A stretch of 64,000 bases of DNA from Trochalopteron elliotii (GCA_024734555.1 JANPWX010000077.1:5081080-5145079); one strand, 5' to 3'. Shown: positions 51,028-62,855, numbered from the stretch's first letter. Notes: a model not told the origin generated them from the letters alone. Made by a program: numbers and translations.

Positions 51028-51423
51028 NNNNNNNNNNNNNNNNNNNNNNNNNNNNNNNNNNNNNNNNNNNNNNNNNNNNNNNNNNNNNNNNNNNNNNNNN
51101 NNNNNNNNNNNNNNNNNNNNNNNNNNNNNNNNNNNNNNNNNNNNNNNNNNNNNNNNNNNNNNNNNNNNNNNNNNNNNNNNNNNNNNNNNNNNNNNNNNNN
51201 NNNNNNNNNNNNNNNNNNNNNNNNNNNNNNNNNNNNNNNNNNNNNNNNNNNNNNNNNNNNNNNNNNNNNNNNNNNNNNNNNNNNNNNNNNNNNNNNNNNN
51301 NNNNNNNNNNNNNNNNNNNNNNNNNNNNNNNNNNNNNNNNNNNNNNNNNNNNNNNNNNNNNNNNNNNNNNNNNNNNNNNNNNNNNNNNNNNNNNNNNNNN
51401 NNNNNNNNNNNNNNNNNNNNNNN
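51028..51423. other. Assembly gap (396 N)
   Basis: A run of 396 N bridges two different purine microsatellites. The gap length may be an estimate. Long open frames reported across it have no meaning. Confidence 0.99.
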
Positions 51424-51469
51424 AGAGAAAGAGAAAGAGAAAGAGAAAGAGAAAGAGAAAGAGAAAGAG
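51424..51469 (+). repeat. (GAGAAA)n microsatellite
   Basis: About seven perfect GAGAAA hexamer units directly after the gap. Confidence 0.97.
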
Positions 51470-53029
51470 TTTGTGGAGAGTGCTGAAATTTGTTAGGCCC
51501 TTCAGATCTAAGAAAAGATAAGTCTCAGGGTAAAACTAGATATGCATATATTTCTTTAATTGGTTTCAAACGTGCTTTCTTTGAAGTGTCTCTGTACTAA
51601 ATAAAGGTTCTGTTTCAAGAAATTTTTTGGTCATAGTGTCAACCACTGTCATTCATTTTGGAGAGAGAAGAGTAAGTCAAACCTTCAAAATTAGTCATAG
51701 TATTCTGGGACTGTATATAAGAACATTGTTTGAAGCTGAGAGTATCCCAAATTTTTCCAAAAGTTATTTGGTCTGTACTGTATGTGTACATTGATATTTT
51801 GACCTGGGCCAACCTTGAGGTTGGCTTCAGCCATGCCTGTGCGCATAAGATGCGCTTTCCTCATCTGCACTACACCAAAGCCTCTATATTATAACAAAGT
51901 AACCCCTACTGCATTTTCTTTTTTTTTTTTTTCTGAAGCAAAGCTGTTAAAGATCTCCCCTCTACCAATAGGGCTCTTCTTCCAGCTATATCCTCCTTTG
52001 CAGGAAGCCACGTGGATAAAAAAGAGGCAGAAAATAGGAACAATGGATTGCAGTTGATGGACAGCATCTTCATCACTTCCCTTCAGCAAGGATAGCACAG
52101 AAGAATCACTATGGAGCCAATGTCTGCACATCTTTCTCACTTCTGCTCCACTCCTCAAGGGGAGCTTTGCACACCTTCCTCAAGAGGTACCTGACCAGTG
52201 ATGGTTCAGTCATTCAGCCAAAGGTTTTGCACAGTTTCTTAGCTAAAGTTAGAAAAAAACATAGTTCTTGTTCACTTACACCAACGCTTCCACTGCAAAC
52301 AAAAACATATCCAGATAAGAGAAGTGATAAATAAAATAATAATCTGTAGGCATTATTCTTTTGTCAGAATCATCAAAAAGTATTGCATAAAAAAATAGTT
52401 GGAAAATAATTCTTCTCTTCAATTTGACAGTTAAAATTAGATAAATATAATTTCATAAATGAGAGATTTTAAAAGTCACAATAGTTAAAAAAATAAATTA
52501 TCTGTGATAAATTGCAGTTCACTAAACCAGTGCAAATGGTCATTTACTAAAGAAAACTTATTACCATGTGTTAGCATTTGTTAAAAGAAAAGCAAAGTCT
52601 TACTTAATATTCATTGAATCATTAAATAAATAGGTTACCTATATTAATAATATAAGAACCTCCAAAACAGCTAGAATGAAAAACAGAAGTCATAGAATAG
52701 CAACACTCAGCCTAGATACGATTCTCATTAAAAAAGAAAACAAAAACAAACAAACACAAACAAACAAACCCCCCTGAAAATAAGAATAATACAGTGCTAT
52801 TTCTCTGTTTTCTACCAATAATACCCTAAATATGTATTTTTCCTTATTTGTCTGTTTCTTATGTAACAAGAAGCAGTGTATTCAGGCTAGACATAAGTAT
52901 AAAGCCAGAATCATGCAACCTAGCTACGCCTTCTGTTTCTTTCTCAAACCCTTGTTTCTGAAAAACAGAATGAGGGGAAAAAAATCTTAGATGGCCTATT
53001 ATTTATTACATCCAACAAAAGCAGTGCTA
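51470..53029. other. Unique AT-rich DNA
   Basis: No exon recognised. An AAAC-rich microsatellite lies at 52729-52769. Confidence 0.5.
52729..52769 (+). repeat. A-rich (AAAC)n microsatellite
   Basis: Imperfect AAAC units with longer A runs, ending in a C5-6 run. Confidence 0.85.
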
Positions 53030-53700
53030 CTAAATGTATGAGGCTTTTTTCGTGCTGAAATAGTGTCAGTGCCTTGGTGTGCTAATCCATCCATGAGAGG
53101 AAGGACTGGCTGCCCTGGTGCCAGCAGAGGGAGCATAGAGCATTGCTTTTTGTGGGCTTTAAACCTGCGAGGGGAGTTTTGTCCTTTCCTGTTCCAATTT
53201 TTCCCCCAATTAAATGTTTTGAAAACCTAATGATCGCCCATTCCGTGCCAAAAGCACTTTTTTATGCATCACAAAAACAGCTGTGAGGTAACACAGGTGT
53301 CAGATTGCTGTAGAATAATTAACTTTTAGCATCTGGAGCACCAAGGCATACACAGTTAGGGAATTTCACCAAGATACTACCTAAGATGTCCCCCGTCATG
53401 GTGGTTAAATTGTGTAACAAAAATGTATCTTCAAATCATCCACACTTAGCGGCACAACACGTGCTCAGGCACAGCAAGCACTGCACAGAGGGGAGACGCT
53501 GCTCCACAAAGGGCATGTTTGTGCACATCTGCATGTCCAACACATCTGTGCCAAACCGGCTACGGAAGGGGTGTGACCTAGGCGTCCCGAGAATTAATTA
53601 GCTAATGAGCCTTATCTTCCTGTCGTTACTCAGGTGAAACTTCCATGTGTCTGAAGCCTACTGCAGAACTTCTGAGGATGAAACACATGATGATGTCTGC
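53030..53700. promoter_or_regulatory. Candidate regulatory region
   Basis: About 670 bases with higher complexity and more CpG than the flanks. It includes a CTCF-like site (53119-53134), an ACACGTGC E-box (about 53457-53464), a palindromic homeodomain site, a GATA-type CTTATCT and a CAGGTG E-box (53597-53637). No coding frame or repeat accounts for it. Regulatory function is inferred from motif clustering only. Confidence 0.35.
53119..53134 (+). promoter_or_regulatory. CTCF-like binding motif
   Basis: TGCCAGCAGAGGGAGC fits the CTCF core CCASYAGRKGGC at nearly every position: CCAGCAGAGGGA, with A in place of the final C. The usual upstream bases are less good. Orientation is +. Confidence 0.45.
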
Positions 53701-56700
53701 ATTACTTGCGCAGCTGACAACAGCAGGGTCTGTTCACCCCCCTGACTCCAGACAGAGGAAAAATGTGTGTTAAGCCCTTCTACGCATTAAAAGAGCCATA
53801 CAAAGGACACCAGAAAACTTAAAGACAGAGTAAATTAAGGCCTTTTCTTTTCCTCATGATTCTCATTATTGGATTCTCACAGAATTGGATCCCACTTTAC
53901 CATGCCTTCAAAGGAACTCCTGTTAAACCAAACAGGAGCACTCATCTTCTTGCAGGTTTTATTCCCAAGTAAAAAGCTCATTGCAAAATGTAGCAAACAG
54001 ACACATCTCTTGGCTCCCTGACTCTCCTGAAAATAGTCTGGAACCATAAAGCTTCCAGAATCAGATTTTCATAAGCTGAAGCCTAAGGTTGTAGAGGATC
54101 TTCTCATGCACAGTTACAATTGCATATGTATAGCTGGCTTTTGTACATACTAATGGAGCCTGTACGCTAGTGCATGGCTCAAAGGAATGCAGCCATACAA
54201 AAACATACACGAGTCTCAGTTTTTGTTTTATGAGGTGAATTAAGTGAAGGGGGAAGAAGAAAGTGATGGGAAAAAGATGAAATTCAGACCTCATCAAAGT
54301 CAAGCGTAGTTTTCCTATAGACTTCAAAAGATTCAAAACTTTGTCTGTTACATTTATGTCCTACTGAACCCAGAGATATGCTCAGGAACAGGTTTAAACC
54401 TCAATTCATTTGGCAGCCCAACTTCTTCCTGGTTGAATGGTGGAAGCACTGACAAGAATCTCAAAAGAAAATTTTACTGTGATCCAAATCAGTAGTTCCC
54501 AACTTTTTCTGGCTGTCTGGGCAAATACCTCCTTTTAGGAGCCAGTGAGAGCCTTCTACCCCAGCACTTACGACTCACAGAGATGAAACTAGAGTGTTCA
54601 TGGAGTTCTCCATTGGGCTGATATGCAAACTAGCACCATGTTTCCCAGAAACTGTGAATTTGCCATGCAATTCTTTCCCAAGCTGCTCCTGCAGCTATGC
54701 CTGGGAGTAGCTTACAAGCTGGACAAATTGAGTTTGCAGGCTGTATTTAGCCTATACCTTGCAGAATGGGTGTTTTTCCTCCAAGTTCACACTGTTTACA
54801 CTGATTTGACTACGGACCATTAACTGTCTTTCAACAGTAGCTTACATCTTTTTTTTTGGGAAGAGGAGTGGGGGGAAATGTGGGAAAAGTTCCCCTCCTG
54901 TTATCAAATTTAACCTCAGTCTATGCAAATCCAATATTGCTGACACTGCCGGACTTACGAACTTAGTAAAATCCTGGCCACACTAAACTTGATGGCAAAA
55001 CTCCTTTTGACTTTATTAGAGTCTGGATTTCACAACAAGTGTTAAGGGAGTGTGACTGCAAGACTGAGGCAAAGGCAAAGTAAAAGCAAGAACAGTTTCC
55101 TCACTGCAATCCAGAGAAAATGCATGGTTCTCCAGGGCAATAAGGCAAGCAATAAAAATATAAATAAATATATAAATAAATTAAATTGATCCCGTCTTCA
55201 GACAGTTACTAGTTTTTGGCATCTTTTTCTCCCATCTTTTTCTCCCATCTCCCATCTTGTCATCTACAGACACCTGTCCAGCTGCACTTTCTTCACACTT
55301 GACTGCCCAGTTAAGCTTCTCTGTCAGCCTTGCTGTCACTCCTCTTTCAGCACATGTCAGCTTTCCTGCCATCTTGATGTCACTTTTTCATATGGCAGGA
55401 TTCACAGCTTTAGCTCACAGATCTGTTTGTACATCGGAAGAAAAATATTTGTCATACTTGCTTCTCATCCTCCATTAAAAATGAGCTTAGCTAAGTAGGA
55501 AAAGCCTGTCAGGAAAGTACTGACATTGAGTTTCTCTAACAGCAGTGTTCCAAAACACTGGATTTTTTTCTTCTGCCTACCCAAAGAGAAGGGAAGAATT
55601 GAGAAGTGAAGGATTCAGGTCTGCTAGGGAATAAGCACTCATATTCTGTAATAGCTTTTCAAGTGCTCTTCTACATGTAGGTCAGTGAACAGCAGAGGTT
55701 TGGGTCCTAATTATTGTTTGGTTTTGATATTCTTTTTTTACAGTGATCTAATGGAGGCTAGGCAATCATTTTGCACTGCTGGGCAAAGGCAATAGCAAAC
55801 TTGTTAACTGGGCATTTTAATACTTCTCCCCAGCACAAGAGGCACACCTCAAAGCCCTGAGGTGGAAGGTTCTAAAATGCCATTCATTTTAACAGCAAAA
55901 TATTGCTATATTAACTGTGTAAGCAGACTTTAGGTTACTTGGTATAATATGACATATGAGAATATGTAATTCTTGGTCACAGTAAAGGAAAGTAAGAAAA
56001 CAGGTTTTTACAGCAAAAGCTTTCCATCATGTGTTCCCTTTGCAGGACATGGGTAACCTCTGACTTCCATATGGTGCTGGATTCTCAGAGGATGAAAGTG
56101 AGCAATGGTAAATCACCCCAGATGAGTATCTCCTCCTCAACATAATAAGCAGTTTATGTATCCGGCTGCAAAACTGTTCTAGGAAGTTGCCAAACAGGAA
56201 GGAGATCCTTGCCTGGAGTAATTTGCAAGCTAAAGGCTGGATCCTACCAAAGCATCTGGTCTGAGGTTTTGAACAGCTTTTACTCCCATAAGATTTCAAA
56301 AGATATTTAGGAGAGCCATGTCTTACAGCATGCTGTAAGGTTTGGCTAAAATTGCCTGTAAACTAGTCTCAGGCACTTAGCAAGTCTATGTTACCTTAGC
56401 CTTTAAACTACATCAGAAATGTGCTGTGGACAGATGAACTGAAACTATACCCACAAGGAGATGAAATTATATTAACAGTCATACAAACATATCATACTGC
56501 AAGTGAAAGAAAATCAGTAACAATACTCAAAAAAACTTTAAAATATGCAAATCTTCCTTCCCATGGCCTGACCTACCAGTGCAATGCTGCTCAATGGATG
56601 GGTTAATGTCATGGAGTGAACTCTGCAGATCACAGACTTAAACCTGCTGCCACACACCTCCTTTCCCATGATCATTTTTTTCAATTAAATACTCTCTGGT

Positions 56701-57776
56701 CACCCTTAAGGAAACAGCGATATTCTTTATATCTTGTTAATAGGTGTCATGATAAAGAAATAAGAACATATATCCTATGTTATGTACGGAGAATTTAATG
56801 CTGCTGCACATTAGATAGTTTTTTCTTTTTTGCCTTGATTTTTACAGACCCCAAACCTCCACAAAAGTTTGATTTTCTCCTTATTTCATCTTTCGGCTTT
56901 TCTGTCTTTTTTTTTAAGAGTTACTTTTCTGGCCAGGACACAATGCTTTAGTCACGGTGTACAGACACTGCAGAACATTGCAAAGAATATTTGACCCCTG
57001 CTTTTTATTTCCTTAGTGTATCATCATCAGTTCCAAGCACTGAATATATTGGCAGAATTGGGCATTGCTAAGTCTAACAGATCTGGATTTTAGTTAGCAT
57101 GCACCAACTACCTCATGTGATGGCAGGAAACGACAGCTCCAAGGCTGAAATCAGATCCAGGCAGGTGGGCTCCTAAAGAGGGTTGCTGCAAACACAAATG
57201 TTGGCCCGTGTGGATCCAGCTGCAGCAACAGAGCCTGAGGTTGCAGAGGCCTTAGGAGAAAAACCTGTATTTGTATTTAAAATTTAATGCATTCAACACA
57301 TTATTATGCACACACATCATATATAATGTATCACGTGTGGTGATGCATCAATACTGCCTGCATCAGATAGTTAAGGACGCTAAGTACAGAGGTACAGACT
57401 TGCCTACGATGAGACATGTGACTTAATTCTCAGGTTCAGGGTTTTTTTCACCCTAAAAAATCGATGGGCTAAGTCCACGACATCTTTTTGAACTCCAGGA
57501 TACAGAGTTCCTGTGAAAGAGAAGAATCAGAGTGAACATCTTTTCCTTGCAAACCAGGCGGATCATTTCCCTTGCTGTAAGGAAGACACGGGATGAGTTA
57601 CCCCGGTCATTGCAGCAGATGCAGAAACCAGGGGAAATGAGGAGATAAAAAGCCAAAGCCCAAGGATTGGCTAATACAGAAAGAAGTGTTGTAATTGCTA
57701 AATCACCCAAAGTGCTTTGCCAAACTTTGACATGCTTGATTTCCTGTGCTTAAATAATTTTTAGGCTTAAAAAAAA
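53701..57776. other. Unique DNA, no gene recognised
   Basis: No exon or named repeat. At 54490 the string CAGTAGTTCCCAACTTTTT resembles the terminal repeat of ancient hAT elements, but no partner terminus was found. An imperfect CATCTTTTTCTCCC duplication lies at about 55219-55247. Confidence 0.45.
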
Positions 57777-57791
57777 GGGGGGGGGGGAGGG
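57777..57791 (+). other. G-run with G-quadruplex potential
   Basis: G11 (57777-57787), A, GGG (57789-57791), just after an A8 run. It lies directly upstream of the CpG island. Confidence 0.6.
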
Positions 57792-57839
57792 TAAGTGCAG
57801 AAAAATAACCAGCTGTTCCTTGTATAGTGCAGGAAACAT

Positions 57840-58600
57840 GTATGATTTATTGCTTTAAGGTTATTTTTGAAGGGGCTGCCTGTGGCAGCCGGAGTGCCGG
57901 AGAAGTCATTGAGGCCTGTCCACTTGAAGGGCTCAAACTGTTTCCTGAACAGCCCTTCTTCACTCGTCACCTCCGACAGCTCCCATTGACAACGTGTGAC
58001 TGGGGGCCCGGAGTGTTTTAAAGCCGCGGGGGGCCGGAGCGGACAATGGGGCTGTCAATTACCTTTTCCCCCGTTGTGAAAGGGGCCGGCGAACAATGTG
58101 CGGGCGGCGGGGGGGCTCTGCCGCCGCTCCGAGCCCGCCGTCCCCGCCGCGCTCGGCCCCGGTCCCGCCGGGACAAGGTGCCGGCAGTGCCGCCCGGCCA
58201 GCCCCAGCTGGAGGGCAGCGGCTGCCCTACATCCCCATCGCCATCCCCATCGCCATCCCCATCCCCAGCTCCATCCACATCCCCGCTCCCCATCCTGCGC
58301 CCGCGGGGGAACGCCCAGGCTGCGCTACCTAGATTGTGCCTTTAAAAACTCCCTATGCCTTGACGGCTTGCTGAGAGGACTGTCCATCATACAGGCGCTT
58401 TGTCTGGCAGTCACTGCCATTTGAATTTGACTGACTGAGGAAGCCCGAGTTATTTGTAAAGAACAACAAGGCTTTTCATTCATAATTTCAGTGGGGGGAC
58501 AGGGTGCTAATGACTGAGCTTGAATAACCAGGGAATGCGGTATTCAAGGCAGGAAGAAGCCCAACTGGCTGCCAAATGAGAGGAAGGGAGGGGAGGGGGA
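57840..58600. promoter_or_regulatory. CpG island with clustered transcription-factor motifs
   Basis: CpG density rises sharply: by hand count about 33 CpG lie in 58021-58320, against almost none in neighbouring kilobases. The left half has SOX-type cores (CATTGA at 57907 and 57984, ACAATGG at 58043, AACAATG at 58092), an NKX2-type CCACTTGAA (57920-57928) and a homeodomain-type CAATTA (58056). The right flank (58360-58560) is also of mixed, non-repetitive texture. Open frames of 78-108 codons within are Ala/Pro/Arg/Gly-rich, as any GC-rich DNA gives, and are not supported as genes. It could be a promoter of a coding or non-coding transcript outside or across the window, or a GC-rich developmental enhancer. 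Confidence 0.6.
58230..58292 (+). repeat. CATCCC/CATCGC short tandem repeat
   Basis: Imperfect hexamer/dodecamer array (ATCCCCATCGCC repeated, then CATCCCCATCCCC variants) within the CpG island. It is translated as Ser-Pro repeats in one frame, which is incidental. Confidence 0.8.
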
Positions 58601-60083
58601 TGTAGGTGAAAGTGCTTGTGTGAAAAGGCAAACAATGAAATCGGGATCACACGCATGTATACAAATACAAATCAGGTTCTCAAAAGGTGAGACAGGCAAA
58701 GGCAGAAGCAGGAAGGAAAGCGGAGGAAATTCCCGTTTCTATTTCATTGATTTGCCTTCAGAACCACCTTCTGCAATGCTAAATCGGAGAGGGTCTCAGC
58801 AAAAGACAGCTCTCTTCCCTCCTGCCGCTCTCTCACCACAGAGAAAATGCTTTCCCTCTCCTAGTCCTTTTTACTGCAGAAAAAGATCCTTGAGTTTGAA
58901 GTTGGGCTGAATGAAGACTTTGCCTTTGCAGCTTAAGCTCCAGCTTCGACCAAACTTGAAAGTACTACTACTAGCCCGGGCTGTGGCCCAGCATCTACCA
59001 TCTGTACACATAATTTTACATATCGACCGTGTAATGTAGACATATACTTACATATATTCTCCACCTCTGCAAAGACTTTGTCTTCACAGAAGTCAAATTT
59101 TACCTGATGCAAAAGCTATTCAACTAAATAAAGGTTGTTGCCTTTATTTCTATTGTCTACATTGCGATTTTGAATAAGGCGTTAACAGAAATTTCCTTAG
59201 CTAAAACGGATTTTATAGAGCCATGATTTGTGTCCCTGTGGAGAAAACAAATCTACGGAGCTAAGAAAGAAAATGGAAATTGAACAGCACATACTTTGGA
59301 AAACACAACTGCTTTGACACAACATACACCATCAGAACTGGATGCAATTTATGCCAATTTGAATTGTGTTGTGAGTAAGCAACAATAAGAAAACTTAAAA
59401 TATGTTAAACGGTTTAAACACTTAACCTCAAGAATGAAGGAAGTTTTCCAGTGGGCTTATTTTGCAAGCTTGTTCTGTCAGATACAGTGGATTTATTGTC
59501 TATGTTTGTAACGCAATTTCCAATGCTTCCTTTAACTTTCATTAATTAGAACACCATCCTAGGAGCTGCCCTGGACAGCTGGATTCTCTCCCTGGCCTGG
59601 AGCACATAAGACTTTCACTCAGACTCCAGAAGGACTCATGGACTTATTTAGGAGGAGCAGCTCCAAAATTCAGCTTCTCTGTTAATTTCTGCCTTTGTAT
59701 CATCTATGGGATTTTTGAAATTAATAGACATGCTTAAAATACAGGAAAAGATTATTACAAAACCACAAATGAGATAGGAGTAACTACACCAGATGCAGAG
59801 ATGGAAGTTTTAGAGGAACTCTTTAATCAAGGGGTGGGAGTGGATGCTCCTGCAGAGATAACCTTGTTTAGATAATAAAACATTTTGTCTTCTTCCCTCT
59901 CAAAGTAATATAATTGTCTAACAGTTCATACTTTTTTAACATGTTCTGATTCTATCAGACACAGATTCTGAAATTTTGGGTGTGCAGGAACACCTTGGGC
60001 CTTCATAGGAAGCAGCATGTACACAGCACAGAGACTGGACTGGGACCTGAGAATCCTAGTTCTTGCTTTTGAGATAAATTACC
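58601..60083. other. Unique DNA downstream of the CpG island
   Basis: No gene recognised. Gradual return to AT-rich composition. Confidence 0.5.
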
Positions 60084-60106
60084 TCTTTCTTTCTTTCTTT
60101 CTTCCT
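60084..60106 (+). repeat. (CTTT)n short microsatellite
   Basis: About five CTTT units ending in CTTCC. Confidence 0.85.
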
Positions 60107-60872
60107 TGTTTTTTCTCACATCTAAAATGGGCATTGACATCTCCTGAAAACTAGTTGAGATCTGTGAAGAAAACTGATAGAATACCCGGCATTTTAATTA
60201 TTGTCATTGATATTGCTATTATAATCAGGAAAAAAAGACAGTACAAATATGACAGCAGGATCAGGGTATTTCACAATTTTTTTTTTTTTAATTCATGTAA
60301 CCATATAAACAGTATTTTATTTCTATTATTTCTATTGTGTTCTGATTTTCAGACAAGTGATGGAGAAACACCAGTTTTTATTTTCCTTCTTGTGCAAAAT
60401 TCATTAGTCTCCAGGAAATTATTCTGTACTGCATACATCACCTCTGCTTTCAGGATGTGCTTGTATGCTTGTATTCAGAAGAACACAAATCTTTCAGAAC
60501 TGAGGAAAACAAAAATAATCTCAGTAAACAGGATAAACCTGATTTTTTTAAATATATATATGCTCAATCTGCTTCCTTTTGTTCACAGCAAAATCTGTAA
60601 GTCTGACTTATACATATGCCTTGACTGACTTTCAAGATTTATGTTACCAATTGCTAATCTCTAGGAGTATGTTTTGAACTCCAGCCTCCAGTTCAGAAAA
60701 ATACCTTATGTTCTGGGAGCAGAGTGGCCATCACAGCATGGAGATCCATGCAGGCTACCTCACACTTCTGAGAAGAGGTGGCTTCATCCAACTCCACTGC
60801 TCACAGTACCCTAGATATTCATTTACCTTTCTACTACATTGCAGTTTAGAGCTAGTTCAGGTATCTCTACAT

Positions 60873-60940
60873 CAGTGGTTTTCTAACTATGATCTGTGAA
60901 TTCCTATGGACCACTGCTAAATGGGAGGTCTCATAATTTA
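60873..60940 (+). mobile_element. Possible ancient hAT-type DNA transposon relic
   Basis: CAGTGGTTTTCTAACTATGA followed by TCTGTGAATTCCTATGGACC and ACTGCTAAATGGGAGGTCTC resembles the end of old hAT elements, which begin CAGTGGTTCTCAAC...GGTCCGTGGACC. Only one end is seen, with no target-site duplication found. Weak call. Confidence 0.22.
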
Positions 60941-61032
60941 CAATTTTCTAAAAAAGTCTGTGCTTCCCTTATGGTTTTTTTTCCTCTTCTAAAGCACAGA
61001 AAAAGTCTACAGACTGAAGAAATTTGAAAATT

Positions 61033-61080
61033 ACTTATCACATCTCTACTGCTGCAAACCACAGTAGAGATGTGATAGGT
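61033..61080. repeat. Long perfect inverted repeat (hairpin)
   Basis: Arms TATCACATCTCTACTG (61036-61051) and CAGTAGAGATGTGATA (61062-61077) are exact reverse complements, with a 10-base spacer. Adding the flanking A-C/G-T pairs and one G-U wobble gives a 19-pair RNA stem. It is far longer than chance predicts in a window this size. Confidence 0.95.
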
Positions 61081-62757
61081 CTCTTCATAAAACCTTTCAA
61101 ATTTCCCGTAACTTCTAACACTGACCTCTTCCTTTTCTTCTGAGTGACTTTAATCCCAGGTCAACACATAAATGTCTGCATCTTCCTACAAAATATTTTG
61201 GGAATTCCCAAACTAGCACTTATTAACATTTTAATAGGCAATCAGTTGATTTTGCATAAAATTCTAGTATAGTCAAGCCCCGTGTTATCTAGCCTCTAAC
61301 TGAATGAATCTAGAAAGTGCAGTGTTTCAAACACTAACAGACAAAGCCTGTCTGTGCTGTCATTCTCATGATTACTTCCACCAAAGAAATCAAAAAAATT
61401 AGGAGAAATATCCTACCAAAAAACAAATACACCATATACACCATAAAAAGCCTGCTATAATACCAGCTTAGTAAATAAACTTCACTTAGTCCCAATCCAC
61501 GCCAAACTGTCCCACCTACGAACATTTGGTCTCAAGGTACCTGAGAAGGGAGAATTAATTATAAAATGCATTGTATTAGCTAGAAAGGTTTATAAAGTTG
61601 AATTCAAAAAAAGCAATGCTGATTTTATCAAGGACACAAATATAGCCAAATTACATTGAATGACACATAAAAGAGCATACTAGCTTTATTAGAACAATTT
61701 ACATGCAAAAGCACCACATTATATTGCAAGTATTAAATGTATGTATCCTTCAGTATAATTTCAAAAGGATCAGGAAAGGGATTTGTTTATTCTTTAAGTT
61801 TACATAAGTATATTTGGTATTCAACAAGAAAATATCCTTCTGGCAACTGTCCCTATGTATCCCTCTGGGGCAATCACCAGATGGGATAAAGTTACACAGG
61901 ATCTGGCCTATATCGCCTTTAAGGAAGGTGTTTATCATGAGCTAGATCTGAAAATAGTAGTTTAACTATAGTAGTTAAAAATCAGAGAAGATCTGGGCAT
62001 CACTAAAAGCAGGAGACTAAACCTCCAAGCAGCTGCAGAGCTTGTGCATTCCCAACCAGAGTGGCAGGTATCAGTTCTTTCACATGTAACGGTGCTGATC
62101 CTTGTCCCACCAGACTGTGGTCCTAGAACACAATGTTCATTTTCCCCCTCTTCTCAGGAAAAAGAATTCCAGGATGTCCTTCAGGTAAACTACAACAAAA
62201 AATGCAAAAGCAAAACTAACAGTACTGAGTCAAGGACCTAATCTTCACTACAAATACATCCAGCTGTTTACAGTGCAGTGTGTTAGATAAACTGTAGAGA
62301 GAAAATGAGAAGTCAAAGTGGCTTTATTTGCCCCGAGAACCTCAATGAAATATCAGTAGGCAAAAAAAGCTTCACACTTTTAGAAAGCTCTATAATTTCT
62401 TTATGTACTTTAGCTTATTCAGAGTCACAAACACAGGAGATAATCAATTAAAGGTTTAAGTTTCAATGGAACTTCTGGGCATTAGAAGTGATGTGCAGCC
62501 AAACTTAGTCCTTTTAGGATGTGCAGAATCAATATTCCCATGTCACTGCATTAACTCATGAGATAGTGCATGAAATGTTCTCAAAGTCAGCAAAGTACTG
62601 CACTTTCATTCCTTTGCAGGAAAGAATTCCTTATGAATGAACTTCCCTCCCTTTTCAAAGTAAAGGGGGAAACCACTTGTCTTCAGGTCCTGGTCTGAAA
62701 ATCGAATCAAGTAAAAACTTGTAAGACAATGTCAGGATGAAGCAGACGGGTGTGTCA

Positions 62758-62784
62758 TGTCATACACTTTTCAAGTGTATGACA
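62758..62784. repeat. 12-bp perfect hairpin with 3-base loop
   Basis: Arms TGTCATACACTT (62758-62769) and AAGTGTATGACA (62773-62784) flank TTC. There is no T run after it, and in a vertebrate it would not be a terminator. Confidence 0.9.
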
Positions 62785-62855
62785 AGGTGCCCCATTTTTC
62801 ACCTGAAGCCACTGGAATTGCTACTATTCAAATATATCATGAACGTACAACACCT

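Larger units (their letters stand above)
60107..62855. other. Unique AT-rich DNA
   Basis: A 157-codon open frame at 60155-60628 is AT-rich, hydrophobic and unlike any family I know; it is most likely chance. A hAT-terminus-like string lies at 60873. Two strong hairpins are listed separately. Confidence 0.5.

Noticed and set aside
50838..51521. Open frames of 192-227 codons across the N gap
   Set aside because: They consist of translated GGAA and GAGAAA repeats joined through 396 N. There is no biological content.
54490..54530. hAT terminal-repeat-like CAGTAGTTCCCAAC
   Set aside because: Only one short end, with no second terminus or 8-bp target duplication found.
58046..58424. Pro/Ser/Arg-rich frames of 78-108 codons in the CpG island
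   Set aside because: GC-rich DNA has few stops. The Ser-Pro stretch is a translated CATCCC repeat. No start context or splice support stands out.
60155..60628. 157-codon + frame
   Set aside because: AT-rich, I/L/F/K-rich and containing a poly-Phe from a T run. No domain or gene signals; best read as chance.
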